64,000 bases of DNA from Adiantum capillus-veneris (GCA_014529385.2 CM043947.1:133533891-133597890); one strand, 5' to 3'. Positions 44,859 through 57,171 are shown, counted from the stretch's first letter. Made by a program: numbers and translations. Notes: generated by a model not told the origin, from the letters alone.

Positions 44859-47123
44859 GTGAGTTACTGTGTTGACAGTGGAATTCATCATGAACACACT
44901 ATTCCATATTCGCCTAAACAGAACGGTGTTGCTGAACCAAAGAATCGCACTATTCTCAATGCTGTAAGATGTATGCTGATTCATTCTGGCTTATCTCGTG
45001 TTTTTTGGACTGAAGCTACTTTGACAGCAGTATTTATTCAGAATCATCTTTCTACTACTGCACCCTCTGGTAAGATACCCATCACAGCATGGACAGGTGA
45101 CATTCCTTCTGTATCTCATTTTCTAACCTTTGGATGTATTGCTTATATTCATGTTCCCAAAGAAACACGAACAAAGCTTGATGCTCCTGGTCTTAAAGTT
45201 ATTTTTATTGGATATTTTGACACTTCCAAAGGCTACAAATTCTATGACCCTTCCTCCAAGAAAGTAATTGTGAATCGTGATGCTACTTTTAACGAACAGC
45301 TTATGGGAGGCTCATGGTCCATGGATGATTCTGATGATACTAAATCATTGCTTCAAGCTTTTCCATTTCTTTCAGAAGATGAAACTCTTCCTATAGAGCA
45401 ACTTTCCTCTTCACAACCATCCATTCCGAATGTTGCCAATGATGATATTGATATTTTTGTTGATCTGCCTATTGATTTTGAACATGGCTCATGTCATGTT
45501 TATGATGACGATATTGCTGATAATGCTTTTTCTACTTTCGAAGATCCCATTACTTATGATGAAGCTATCTCTTCACCACAAAAGGATCAATGGCAAGAGG
45601 CTATGGAAGCAGAGTACGATTCTCTTATCTCTAAAGGTACATGGATACTAACTGAATTACCTCCTGGTCGTACAGCTATTAAATGTAAGTGGGTGTATAA
45701 GACAAAAGTAAAAGCAGATGGATCTTTTGACAAGTTCAAGGCGCGTTTAGTTGCAAAAGGTTACTCCCAAGTAGCTGGTGCTGATTATCAAGAGACTTTT
45801 TCACCAATTGTTCGCATTACAAGTGTTCGAGTTTTATTGGCATTTGTTGTTCAATTTGATTTAGAAGCTCATCAAATGGATGTGCGAACTGCTTTTCTTA
45901 ATGGTGACTTGGAAGAGGAAATTTATATGGAACAACCAGAAGGGTTTGTTATTCCAAGTAAAGAAGACCTTGTTGCTCAACTCCATAAGGCACTATATGG
46001 TCTCAAACAAGCTTCGCGAGCCTGGTATACAAAATTTGATCTTTTTCTCACCTCTAAAGGATTCATCTCTTGCTCGCCAGACCCCAACTTATACATAAAA
46101 CGCCAAGGTAGCAGTTTTGTGATTCTTGCTCTTTATGTGGATGATACCATCCTTGTTTCCAATGATTTGGGATTTCTTCAGCAAGTGAAAAAGTTATTGC
46201 CTTCTGCATTTGATATGGTGGATCTTGGAGAGATTCACTTGTGTCTTGGCATTCAAATCCAACGGAATCGTACAAAAGGTATTTTATTCCTTCGACAGTC
46301 AAAGTTTATTGCAGATACTATTCAAAAATTTGGTATGGAATCTGCACCTTCAGCCAACACACCTTGTCTTGCGAGCTCTACGAAGAACACTTCTGACAAT
46401 GGCGGTCAACTTGTCACAAATCAACCTTATGCTAACTTGATTGGATGTCTTCAGTTTGTTGGCATGAACACTCGTCCTGATATTCTGTTTGCTGCTAATT
46501 ATCTTGGACAACATCTTGCATGTCCTTCTCTTAAGCATTGGTCTGCTGCAAAGCGTGTGTTGAAATACTTGAAAGGCACTACAGATTTTGGTTTAGTCTA
46601 TCGACGACAACTCACATCGGATTCTATGCAATCTCTTTCTCTTTTGGGTTACACAGATGCAGACTAGGCAAGCTCACATTTATCTATGCGATCTACTAGT
46701 GGAAATTGCTTCTTTATAAATGGTTGTCTTGTTTCTTGGACTAGCAAGAAACAACGTTGTGTTGCAGTTTCTACGACTGAGTCAGAATATGTTGCGGCAT
46801 CACTTGCAGCTCGTGAGTTGATTTGGATTCGACAAATGCTGGTTGATATTGGTCACTCTCCTCTTTCTAGCACACCCTTGCGGTGTGACAACCAAAGTGC
46901 TATTAGTCTTGCAAAAGACTATGTTCAACATAATAAGTCAAAGCACATTGCTGTCCATTATCATTATGTCAGGTATGAAGTACGCAAAGGAACCATTATG
47001 GTTGAACATTGTCCAAGTGACCAGAGGATTGCAGACATTTTGACCAAAGGCCTCAACGAGTCACGTTTCATCCTCTTGCGCTCGGAGCTTGGAGTTGCTT
47101 CGACCTCACTCTTTCTAGATTAG
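44859..47123 (+). CDS. Copia integrase end, reverse transcriptase and RNase H
   Basis: Same frame as the preceding part. First comes the third integrase acid in NGVAEPKNRT, then FWTEATLTAVF and the FGCIAYIHVP block. RT starts at WQEAMEAEYDSL and has CKWVYKTK, ARLVAKGYSQ, MDVRTAFLNGDL and the catalytic LYVDDTILV (46131-46157). A TAG at 46665-46667 falls where the RNase H signature is usually DADW, so a TGG-to-TAG change is likely. RNase H resumes with STSGNCFFINGCLVSWTSKKQ, TESEYVAASLAARE, RCDNQSAISLAKD and TKGL, ending at 47123. Apart from the two stops everything appears intact. Confidence 0.88.
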
Positions 47124-47371
47124 CTTCTTTGCTATTGTAATAACTTTGTACATATGACATTGTAATCTTTTAGGTAACATGCACTATGCACACTCCACAT
47201 TTTCACATTGTGATCTCTAAGTCACTTGAATATTTGTACATAGATTCACAATTCACTTTCACATCATCATCGCTGGTTCATATTTTCACATTGTATAGGG
47301 GCTTGGGTTTTTCCCTTGAACTCCCCAAGGGTTTTTTCATCCAAAGCTAGAGACGTTTGTTTGAGTGGGGG

Positions 47372-47514
47372 TGTTGGAGCTATATATGGCTCACTCTACT
47401 CAACTTGGTCTCACCTATATATTTGTATCTTGTCCTCAATATGAATCAGTCTTTGGGACCGTATATGGTGTGTCTCTTGTCTCGTCTCTCTCTCTTTCTC
47501 TCTACATCTCAACA
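47372..47514 (+). repeat. 3' LTR of plus-strand Copia
   Basis: 143 bp, with one visible difference from the 5' LTR, preceded by the purine run GAGTGGGGG and followed by GTGTG. Confidence 0.95.
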
Positions 47515-47924
47515 GTGTGAATGAGGCGAGCTCATATAAAGTCAACTAAACCTAAAATTCACTCATTCTCTCATTTGTGCAATAGAAGAGTGCTCTTGCT
47601 CCATCTCTATCTTCTTCTTCTTCATCTCCTTGTGTGTGTGTGTGTGTGTGTATGCGTGAGAGAGAGAGAGAGTGTGTGTGCGATCGAGCATTGCGACGAC
47701 GGCACGGCGGCGGCGAGGCGGTTGAGCGTGGCGAAGCGACGGCTCCTTCTTCTTCGCGGCAAGAAATCCGCCACGAAAGCAAGTGTAGAGCGGTGAGTGA
47801 CACACCATCGCCTTCTTTGAGCTTACTAGTTTAGGCTTGTTGTGTGCTTGGAGCCCTTTGTGGCTCACACACAGTGTATCGGCAAGTTCCTTGCACTGAC
47901 ACGTGCGACATATGCGCACATTTT

Positions 47925-47942
47925 TGGCGCCGTTGCCGGGGA
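47925..47942 (+). promoter_or_regulatory. tRNA-Asp primer-binding site of the Gag-protease element
   Basis: TGGCGCCGTTGCCGGGGA, four bases after the 5' LTR end (47920). It is complementary to the 3' end of plant aspartate tRNA, a primer used by several Ty3/Gypsy groups including Athila-type elements. Confidence 0.85.
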
Positions 47943-48331
47943 ATCCCATACACTAAGCTTGAATGGCACTCTGTGCTTTTTTTGTGGTGCAATTTCTATT
48001 GTAGGAAAGGTAAGGAAGGAGGGTGTGTGTGTTGAGAAGAGGGATTTGGTGTTATACTGTGTGTTTCTTTGGGAATGGAGTTTTCAAAGGTACTGTGTTT
48101 ATTCTCTGTGTATTAAGGTTGTTAGTTTTCTTTGTTAATGGAGTTTTCAAAGGTACCGTGTTTATTCTCTGTGTACTAAGGTTGTTAGTTTTCTGTGTAC
48201 AGTAAGTAGGAAGTAGATCTGTGAGAGTTAATAGAGTGTGTTAGTGTGTAACAGTAGGTGTATTAGTTAGAAGTAGGTAGATAGAGTGTGTGTGTGCTCT
48301 CACGCAGGCTACGGCGACCTTATCCTTTAAA

Positions 48332-48334
<3 letters not shown>

Positions 48335-48389
<55 letters not shown>

Positions 48390-48407
48390 TTTTTTTTAAA
48401 AAAAAAA
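48335..48407. repeat. (TA)n followed by T12A11
   Basis: A TA array of about 50 bases is followed by a run of T and then A that is self-complementary. It lies in the leader of the Gag-protease element. I see no gene between 47943 and 48763. Confidence 0.92.
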
Positions 48408-48763
48408 AGGTAGGACCGGGATCGGGAATATCTCCCAGACCTAAGCCCAGACCCAAGCTCACGCTCAGGCCTAGGCCTCAGTTGCCTTTAAAAATTACGA
48501 ATTTTAGCTTCACACGTAGCTAAAAATTGATTTTTTGAGGACCAACGGAACTTCAGATGCCCGAAAATTGTGTTGTAAAGCACACAACGACCCTCTAAGT
48601 GATACGCTCGTTTCGAGCTATCATACACTTTAATAATAAAAAAGAATCAAACATTAAAAAAACATTAAAAACGTAAAAAACACCAGTGAAAACGGACGCT
48701 TAAAAAAGGTAAGCGGTTAACCTTCGAGGTTATTCACCGACGCTTGTAGGGTGCCAAAGGCAC

Positions 48764-50238
48764 ATGCATCTGCGCTCTGGTCGTGTGCTAGAAATGGAGC
48801 AACTAGAGAGAATTTCCACTTACGCAAGTTCTCAATATCCACCTACTTTAGGTTCCGGGCCCTCGGCGGGGACCCAAGGTAGTACAAACCAAGACCTGAA
48901 CATAGCGGCTAGTGACTCTTCCTCTGACTACGACGTCATGGAGGGTTTCCCAATGCCTAATCCCGATAGCTCAAGCCAAGACATGCATGCCATGGGTCCT
49001 CGGTCCGGGCCGAGCATACTTAGCCGCCTGAAGGAAACCTTTAGTAGAGCCACTCGCTCCGAACATGGAGCTAATGATGTAAATGAGGGGGGTGGGGAAG
49101 TAAATTCTCCATTCGTGACAAACGTAGACCCTATACCGTTAGAGAATGTTCACGTGAATACTTCATTCACTGCACCTCCTGACTCTTCAGAGTTATTTCC
49201 CTCCGAGGTCATATTACCCGCCGCCGATGGTAGAAGCCTTGCCGAAGTGCAAGAGGTTGAGCGATATATCTTTGCAGCAAGGGAAAAGAAAGTTGAGAGC
49301 TTACGCAAGGCGGAGCAACGAAGAGAGTCAAAAGCGAAAGCTCTTATGTCAATATCCTTGCTAAGAGAGCAATCAAGTGCTCCTGATTTAGCAACCACTA
49401 AGGGCCAACCCCTAGAAAGCAACATTGCATCTAGCTCAAAGGACACCCCTAGCACCTCAATCCTAGATGGAGTGTTCATAAATGAGAAGTGGGAGCACGA
49501 ATTACAAACAGAGACTCTGACGGACCTATACACAGGTCACACCTATCATGTGGGTTGGTTAGATGCCCTACAATCCACAATGGGTGCTACTAGTGTAGAG
49601 GATCAACAACAAAGAGTTTGTGAGGTCATCCATAGGGTCATTGAGTTAGAGAGACAGAACAAGGGGATCAACATGCCTTCAACGGGTCTCATGAGATTCT
49701 TAGATACAGGAAAGGCTAAACAACCAACCTTATCACAAATGGAGACTCCCTCGGTAAGTCCGATGGATCCTCCATATGTTGTTTCTCCAGGGGTCTCAGT
49801 GCAATCTAATCCCACAAGTGATAGCTTTACCTTTCCAAGTCTAGCTCATCTTTCCCTTGATGACACCACAGATACCATGCCTACCCCAATGATGGGCATG
49901 CCAAGGAACACGCCATGGACCTCATTTGTTAGTAAAGCACCACTACATGGTAGCTCAATGCTTGCAACAGTACCTACAAGTGTGTATCAATCATATGCAC
50001 CTATGGGTCATCACACTCATGTAGTCCCTACCCCTCCCATTCTTTCAACTACCTATGCTCCACAACCACAATACACAAGTTCTTATTTCCATGGGACTAT
50101 ACCAGCTAGCATTAGCATGTCACATCCGGCGTCTACTATGCCTAGGGCCACCCATATGAACTATGGACCACCACATGGCACAACATTGTACCCAACGTGG
50201 AACCAAAGGGCTTCCTATGCGCCAAAAGCCCAATGCTA
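48764..50238 (+). CDS. N-terminal Gag-associated protein of the non-autonomous element
   Basis: An intact 491-codon frame starts ATG at 48764, about 820 bases after the primer site, with MHLRSGRVLEME; a start of this type is seen in other Gypsy Gag proteins. The first two thirds are low-complexity, Ser/Thr/Pro-rich, with a charged helical segment (about residues 160-200, VQEVERYIFAAREKKVES..KAEQRRESK) that could form a coiled coil. The C-terminal part is Pro/Met/Tyr/His-rich, with recurring PTPP, YAP and HxH phrases. No catalytic motif. A one-base shift near 50200-50238 would fuse it to the capsid region that follows, so it is best read as the N-terminal part of a large Gag. Function beyond this is unknown. 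Confidence 0.7.
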
Positions 50239-52311
50239 ATACCTACTCCACATGTAGTCTCTGGAGCGCCTTCACCCATGGTTCCTTCTCATTTAGGTGA
50301 CTTGGCAATATTTGCTCAAGCTATCGGTCGATCTATTGCTGAGAATATGCGTTACGCACCTGATAGAGAGCCTAGAAGTAAGGCAGTACAAATAGCCAAG
50401 CTCATACAAAAATTTAGTGGAGAAGGGGATGTGAGAAATCATATCGAAGTGTTTGAACAAATATGCGATTCTCTAGGAGAACACAATGACCTACATAAGA
50501 GCAATGCTTTAAGCCTAACCTTAAGTGGAAAGGCTGGGGATTGGTATAGAACCCTAAGGGTGGAAGAAAAAATGATTTACCCTACTCTTAGGAGATTGTT
50601 CTCAAAAGAATACATACGAGAGGGAGTAGTTTGGGGTGTAGCCTCTCAGCTCCAGAAAGCCCAACGAGAGGAAGGAGAGTCGGTGAGAGACTTTATAAGT
50701 CGCTTGAAGCATTTGAATTCTCGTTATAATCCAAATGAACGCTTCAACAATAACCAATTGCTGATAGATTCATTCGGGGATTACGACATGAGGATATCTA
50801 CAATGGCCTAGTCATTAGAGGTATCACCACTTGAGAAGCAGTCACCACCAATGCGATCCAATTGGAGGATAATTTAATGATTCAAGGAGAAAGTGTCTGT
50901 TGAGCCTAAATCTATTAGCTCCCAAGCATCAGGGCATCAGCCAATGACCCTAAAGCCTATTGCTAAGGAGTCAAAGATATCTGAGATGACTTTAGCAGAT
51001 CTCACCAAGTCTATTCAAGAGAGTCTTAGAGACAATCGTGCTCCGCAAAACAATCATGTATCCAAGAAGGGAGCAAAAATGGTGCTCAGTATGCTATGGA
51101 CCGCATAGTACCAATGAATGACCTACTTTTAGAGTAAAATTCAATGGGAACTGCAATGCCTGTGGGAGGTATGGTCATCAAGCTAAGGTTGCGTAGTATT
51201 TAAGCGCGCGATGGTCAATAGACCAACCTTAGCATGGGCAGACACACCTTGAGTGCCTGCATTGATGCCGGCCCCACCTCTTGAACAAACAACACAACAC
51301 ATGGTCCCTAGGGCCCAAAATGTTGTTCAAACAACACCCTTACCACCTCCAGTGCTAGGACCGCAACCAGCACATCCGAGAATCAATTTTGTGAATCAAG
51401 TGGGTTGTGAGTCATCTATTTCTTGTTTGGAACGCTGTGAGGAAGATATAGATCCTAATATTACCTATGGGATGGATGTGCTTGAAGAAAGTCCACAATA
51501 CTACATGGAGGACTATTGGGGACAAGTCAAACCTGTAAATCAAGTAGTTGCCCTTGCGGCAAGAGGCCAAAATATCAATTACACCACTAAGAGACCACCT
51601 CTTCAATGCTATGAGTGTGGAGGCCCACATCATGTAGCCGAGAGTCCTATTAGGCTACAAAAGAATGCCACACTAATGAAAACCAATCAAGCGAGCACGT
51701 CTACAATGCCGATACTCATGTGTAATTGATGTGGCATAGATCATTTGATTGCCCAATGTCCAAATAATCCAAATGCACCGAAGATCACGCCATTAAAATT
51801 GATTGAGGTTACCGAGGAGCCATCACAAAGTGCACCTGTGGTACCCGTAAATGTACTCACACGATCGATGCTCCAAAAAAATATATATATTCTTGAGGAA
51901 AGAGACACGGCATCAATTGCCCAATCTCAGAAAAAGAAGAAAACACAAAGAAAGAGATCGCAAAAAGCAGCGAAGTCAGACCCCAGTTCAAAGACCAACA
52001 TAGGGACTGGTGACGACCCCGTATATATGAATGATGTTGAAGAGGATTCTGATTCAGGAGAAACCGTGGAGATCAAAACAACCACTAAGATAGAAACCAA
52101 CAAGGAAGATCTTCATGAGCCACAATGGCCAGGATCCAAGAAGAAGATAGGAACATATCCAAACCCTACAGAGGAGATTGAGCGAGTCAAGCAATTAAGG
52201 AGTTTGGTAGAAGATACCCAAAGGGATCTAGAACCAGCACCTAGGAAGATCCAGATTATAGACATCGTGTTCCCTAGCAACAACAACCTCACCAAGACCA
52301 TAGACCCTTAG
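50197..52311 (+). pseudogene. Gag capsid and zinc-knuckle region of the non-autonomous element
   Basis: Capsid-like sequence at 50380-50811 has KLIQKFSGEGDVRNHIEVFEQ, LTLSGKAGDWYRTL, LRRLFSKEYI and VRDFISRLKHLN, typical of Retrotrans_gag. After 50795 the coding frame shifts (YNGLVIRGITT, NAIQLEDNL) and then shifts back. Further on come a knuckle CYECGGPHHVAESP (about 51609) that lacks the last Cys, and C-x2-CGIDHLIAQC (about 51723), then a strongly basic KKKKTQRKRSQK segment (51930-51970). Several stops interrupt it (50809, 51106, 51727). The frame then shifts to that of the protease near 52300. Confidence 0.72.
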
Positions 52312-52379
52312 CTGTACCTAGTGTCATCCAAGAAGAAAGTGACTTAAAGTCATGGGAAAGTGGGCGTACTCACTTCTTG

Positions 52380-54089
52380 ATGGAAAGAATGTTTACAGAG
52401 GGACTACCTGATCCTATCGAAGAAATGGAGATCCCATCTTCCCCACGTCAAGGGACTGAAGGCCAAAAGGTGTCGTTAAACATTGCCAAATTGATGGATT
52501 TCATGTCTTCAGAAGTTAGAACCACCATCATGTCCAAACTATATAAAGACCCTGAGCTAGTCTCAGCTCTTCGAGCCTTCCTCAATAGAGAACTGAAGTT
52601 TGGGCTACCACAATTTGCACAGATGGATGGAGCTGGAGAGATGCCAATAGAGGAGGAATACATAGATCCACAACCCAACCTAGCTGAGATCCTTGTTATA
52701 GAGATACCTGTTAACAATCTGGGACAATACTTTGAGGGTGATGAATCCAATGCGACCATATCAATCACTACTAAGGGATTAACTATGAAGGGAATCCTTG
52801 ATGGTGGCGCTGGGGTTAGCATTGTGACTAAAAATTGCTGGGAAACTATGGGAAGACCTCACCTTGCGACCACAACCATGGTAGTGAAGATGGCCAATGG
52901 GTCTATTGTTAAACCTATTGGGATGCTAGAAGATCTCAAGATCAAGGTCTTTGGACATAAAATAAGAGTTACCTTCATTGTTATGGATTTCTCCAAGCAC
53001 ACTATGGCATCTGAGATGATCTTAGGACGTCCTTTCATGAGGGAAGCAAAAATGGTACATGACTGGTCTAAAAACCATGTCTACTTGCAGTTCCAAGATT
53101 CTGTCATTCGAGTGGATCTTGTTACTGGTCCAGCACATCCTCTAGGAAACAGGTTTATAATTGATCATAGATCTGACACCACAGTTCACTCGGCCCCATT
53201 GCAGTATTGTTATACGTGTAAAGCGGACACTGATGTTGGGGAAGATTCTCTGTATATGGATGTACTACCTGGGATGACTAAGTCGGACAATGTGGATTGG
53301 GTCCACCTAGCAGCAACCATAGACACTTGGGGAAATAGGGGGACGACCTGGGTAACACCTGAGAGGGGTGAAATGCCCGTACCCTTAAATATGCTACAAG
53401 CAATGCATATAGCTTCTGACAAGACTCATCCTAATGTAACAAAGAAAATATACAAGTGGGTCCCTAAATCTTCTTTAGCGACCATCTCTAGTGCTAAAAA
53501 ACAGAAGCCTTGTAAGAAACGTCTCACTCGTCCCAAGAAATGTAAGGAAACATGGCGTTGGATTCCTAAACGACTATTGGAAGCCCAAGGCTACTATCAA
53601 GGAAATGATCAAATCTGGGTGCCAAAATGTAGATTGTGTTCTTACCTATCACCTGACCCATGTGAACTCAATCCTGTATCCCCAAAAAAAATTGACGATC
53701 ATGGAAAGAAAAAAGTCATAGAATGTACACCCGCTCCAGAGCTAGTTTGGGTATCGAAGAAAGAACGATTTGTTCCACCTAGCTCAGGAAGGAGGGAGTC
53801 CCATGAAGCTTCTAGCTCCTCATGTAATGCATCCATAGAGGTAAAAGCTTCTGCACAGCCTCCACCTACAATAGTGGACCTCCATATAGCTACAAAGGAA
53901 TCCACACTTCCCAGTGTTCAAGAATCACCTGATGAATCACTTCAAGTCCGATCCTGGGAGAGTACCTTACCACCCTTGCACCTTGATGAGACACCTAAGG
54001 TAATAGAAAACTACTTCAAAAAATCCTCACCTATTACCAACTGGAACAATTGGTTTCAAAGGGTGGCAAGCACATTTCAAACGGTATGA
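52380..54089 (+). CDS. Aspartic protease with long W[VI]PK-repeat tail
   Basis: A 569-codon frame from the ATG at 52380; the coding frame is open further upstream, so this ATG is not necessarily the start. The retroviral-type protease contains the active site LDGGAGVSIVT (Asp at 52800) and the second block MILGRPFMREAKMVHDW. After about residue 270 the protein is unlike any pol domain I know. It includes four spaced motifs, YKWVPKSSL, WRWIPKRLL, QIWVPKCRL and LVWVSKKER (53441-53770), embedded in basic, Cys-containing sequence, then a Ser/Pro-rich tail. It ends at 54089, just before a purine tract AAGGAAGGGGGGATGA. In an autonomous element RT would follow; here there is none. The protease probably still matures Gag. 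Confidence 0.72.
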   Translation: MERMFTEGLPDPIEEMEIPSSPRQGTEGQKVSLNIAKLMDFMSSEVRTTIMSKLYKDPELVSALRAFLNRELKFGLPQFAQMDGAGEMPIEEEYIDPQPNLAEILVIEIPVNNLGQYFEGDESNATISITTKGLTMKGILDGGAGVSIVTKNCWETMGRPHLATTTMVVKMANGSIVKPIGMLEDLKIKVFGHKIRVTFIVMDFSKHTMASEMILGRPFMREAKMVHDWSKNHVYLQFQDSVIRVDLVTGPAHPLGNRFIIDHRSDTTVHSAPLQYCYTCKADTDVGEDSLYMDVLPGMTKSDNVDWVHLAATIDTWGNRGTTWVTPERGEMPVPLNMLQAMHIASDKTHPNVTKKIYKWVPKSSLATISSAKKQKPCKKRLTRPKKCKETWRWIPKRLLEAQGYYQGNDQIWVPKCRLCSYLSPDPCELNPVSPKKIDDHGKKKVIECTPAPELVWVSKKERFVPPSSGRRESHEASSSSCNASIEVKASAQPPPTIVDLHIATKESTLPSVQESPDESLQVRSWESTLPPLHLDETPKVIENYFKKSSPITNWNNWFQRVASTFQTV

Positions 54090-55589
54090 TCTACCCAAGG
54101 AAGGGGGGATGATTGCTGACAGTCATCATTCACTCATTCTCCTCTCAACCTTCCTCCCTGACCTCTCAATCTCCCAATCTTAGGGAATGTACATATAAAG
54201 CCTTATACTCACAAAAAACAAAAATAATAAAGAGCAAGAGCAATTAGCAAACGAGTATGCACAACAAAAGTCAAAACATTGACTCAGACCTACACATTCA
54301 CATCCGGTATACTGAAACAAAAACCTATGTCATAAAACACCTTTGATCCTCATCACTCGAGTGACGGAGGGTAGGTAGAATTAGTACGATAGGAGTGTTT
54401 CTATTTTAGAGTTGAGTGATTAGAAAAGTTCCTTTTTACCACTGATGTGCCTCCTAGAGGTATTCTTTGTGTTTCCTAGTGTGTACAGGAGCGTGTTGTT
54501 GTTGTTAGGATTTGGACCTTCATGGGATCTTTCTCTCGTTCACACTTCAAATCAAGCGCGACCATCGACACAAACAGGTGTTTCTTGTCCATTACAGGAG
54601 CGTGTTGTTGTTGTTAGGATTTGGACCTTCATGGGATCTTTATCTCGTTCACACTTCAAATCAAGCGCGACCATCAACACAAACAGGTGTTTCTTGTCCA
54701 TTAGCATGGCTCCTTATCTTTTTTGCATCTATGTATGTCTACTTTAATTGTGATTGGTAGCATAATATCCAGCACATTTGCTTAGTATCAAACATTTTAT
54801 TCAATGTCTTTTTTTGTCATAATCACTTGTCTAGGTTTAAAAATTAAGCAGTCTGACTAAGCTAGTTTGACCAAGCTAGGTGTTAGAGATCTTCTCTTAA
54901 TAACATGGGGAATGCCTTCCTAATAATCAATGGTTACTTAGGTTCTTAATCCGATTTAGGCCGCATTGTGTGAAATGTACTAGGGCTTCCTAGTGGGCTT
55001 GACCCTGTTGACCTTTAGCTTAAGTATTATAAAGGGAGTTTACTAGTGTGATGAGCCTGGGGAGGTGTAACAGTGTTATATGACCCCCCAAAAGTTACAA
55101 AATTAAAATGCTGAAAAATGAACAAACAAAAACAAATCAAAGTGCCACAATGTAAAATATTAAGTTGGAAGAGAAATCTCAGCTTGATTTGGTACTTCAC
55201 TCACATGTATCGCCTATGGTACTAGAGCCCTAGAAGTTCCCAGTGTGGGCGCTTTTCCTTGAAAAGCAAAAAACCCAAGGCATACAAAATAAGCACACAC
55301 ATCAAAATTGAATCATTGTGAAAAGACTTTGGGGGGTCAAAGAAAAGGTAATCAGTCAGGCGATGATTTCATGAGAAATTCCTTTTATCGTAGCTTAACT
55401 ACAAGGTCTTCTAGGTATAGGCTCTAGTCAACCCTCGAACATGAAATACTTGGCTCTCGCGATTAAACAACTTAATTGACCAGAGAAAATTAAGAAGCTT
55501 ACCCATGGTATTAATAGTCGATCTTTAGTGCCTTTCGACCGTTAAATTAGCGACCCCAGACTTGTTTAATTTTTACCTTTACAGCTATT
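54090..55589 (+). other. Non-coding 3' region of the Gag-protease element
   Basis: Begins with an internal polypurine tract (54095-54106) and contains the 109-bp tandem duplication at 54485-54702. No open frame with a recognisable domain. It ends at the CACTA insertion point. Confidence 0.6.
54485..54702. repeat. Tandem duplication, 2 x 109 bp
   Basis: Copies 54485-54593 and 54594-54702 start ACAGGAGCGTGTTGTTG and end TTGTCCATT. By eye they differ at two bases (TTTCTC/TTATCTC and ATCGAC/ATCAAC). A very recent duplication inside the non-coding tail. Confidence 0.95.
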
Positions 55590-55770
55590 CACTACAACAC
55601 TAAATGAAGATATCAACGCGCCTATATCGACGGCCATGCCTTTCCACGCGTATATCGACGACATTAGCGGGCGTCGCTATACGCGTCGATATACGCATGG
55701 AAAGGCTTTATTTGCCACGCGTATAGCGACACGTATAGCGACGCATATATCGACGCCAAAAACATTGGGG
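55590..55770. promoter_or_regulatory. 5' terminus of CACTA with subterminal motif cluster
   Basis: After CACTACAACA there are many copies, in both orientations, of TATCGACG, GCGTCGCTATACGCG and CGTATAGCGAC. In CACTA elements such subterminal repeats are bound by TnpA; here that is inferred from position and repetition. Confidence 0.8.
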
Positions 55771-55870
55771 GGAAAAAGCGAAACCCACGTGCAGGGGCCA
55801 TTTTCGCATGCTCGGGTCTTGGCCGAAACTTGCTACGCAGGTATTATGTCCATCTCCACCCTCCCCAACC

Positions 55871-56243
<373 letters not shown>

Positions 56244-56246
<3 letters not shown>

Positions 56247-56737
56247 AATGTATGCTTAGGAAATTAAAACTAAAGAAAAAAAAATTAAAGAGAGAAATGA
56301 AATGAAATGTTATATTAACGTCTTCGAAAGGCCAAAGTGACCTATGAGACATGAGACAAGAAAGTTACAATGTGATGGATCTGATACAAAGTCAGAGTAA
56401 GAAGATGACAAAATAAAATATTATGGAATCCTAAACTGCTGCGTGTGGACTAAACGGCTAAACGAGCTAGTTGGGATAGGTAGATCTCCTCCATGGTCAG
56501 TACTCTGACCGGACGTTGTGCATGTCGAGCCAAAGTGACCTAGCTAGATCCTCTGATGCAGCCTCTGTCGATGTTGTGTAGTCCTCCGCAGTCGTGGGCG
56601 TCTAGATCTCCCTAGATCAGTCGCTCGTTCGATCATTAGAGAGATAGGGAAGTAGAGAGCGAGAGAGAGAGAGAGAGAGGTAAGTAGAGAGAGAGAGAGA
56701 GATAGGAAATAGAGATCTAGAGATAGAGAAAGAGAGT

Positions 56738-56790
<53 letters not shown>

Positions 56791-57171
56791 GGAAGTGGAG
56801 CTCCAGGAGTTATGGCAGAGAAATAGGAAAATAGAGAAATAGAGAGAGATAGGAAAATAGAGAAAGAGAGATAGTGAGAGCGAGATCTAGAGAGAAAGAG
56901 AGATAGAGAGAGCGAGATCGAGAGAGAAAGAACGAGAGATAGGGTACGTAGACAGAGAAGAAACTATGGAACTAAAAGAGGCAAAGGGGTTTTGCCTGCT
57001 ACATGCATTGCCATGTACACCTAGGAGTGCACGTATGTGTCTACCCATATAGGATTTGACCAATAAAGACGAGATTTTGACCCAGTGGTCCTGATCTCTG
57101 TACACCTCTGGACCGAGGTGTACGGAGATTGGGCAAGACTAGAGAATGTGAGGTAGTTTACATTGTGAGGA
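56244..57171. other. CACTA 5' region, (GA)n-rich
   Basis: Non-coding apart from short chance frames. It contains a (GA)n-rich zone at 56649-56960, and a phrase at 56305-56345 shared with 9070-9105. No gene recognised. Confidence 0.5.

Larger units (their letters stand above)
42063..47514 (+). mobile_element. Young plus-strand Copia retrotransposon
   Basis: LTRs 42063-42205 and 47372-47514, each 143 bp, begin TGTTGGAGCTATATATGG and end ATCTCAACA. By eye they differ at a single base (GGGAGCG/GGGACCG). GTGTG flanks both sides (42058-42062, 47515-47519). The undisturbed target is visible in the other LTR of its host at about 61635. Primer site TGGTATCAGAGC at 42206. A purine tract (GAGTGGGGG) precedes the 3' LTR. 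The entire Gag-Pol is in one frame, with only two stops. Confidence 0.96.
41859..47920 (+). repeat. 5' LTR of the Gag-protease element, interrupted by a Copia
   Basis: The two pieces are 41859-42062 and 47520-47920 (with GTGTG duplicated). Together they match 61436-62046, including the (GT)n(GA)n stretch near 47632-47675 and the end TGCACTGACACGTGCGA..CACA. The LTRs differ at several per cent of positions, so the element is older than the Copia within it. Confidence 0.92.

Noticed and set aside
47521-47949. Small open frames in 47521-47949 and 61614-61929
   Set aside because: Both sets lie inside the two LTRs of the Gag-protease element and owe their openness to the GT/GA run.
54445-54760. 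Two overlapping 80-100 codon frames
   Set aside because: They translate the 109-bp tandem duplication and have no domain.
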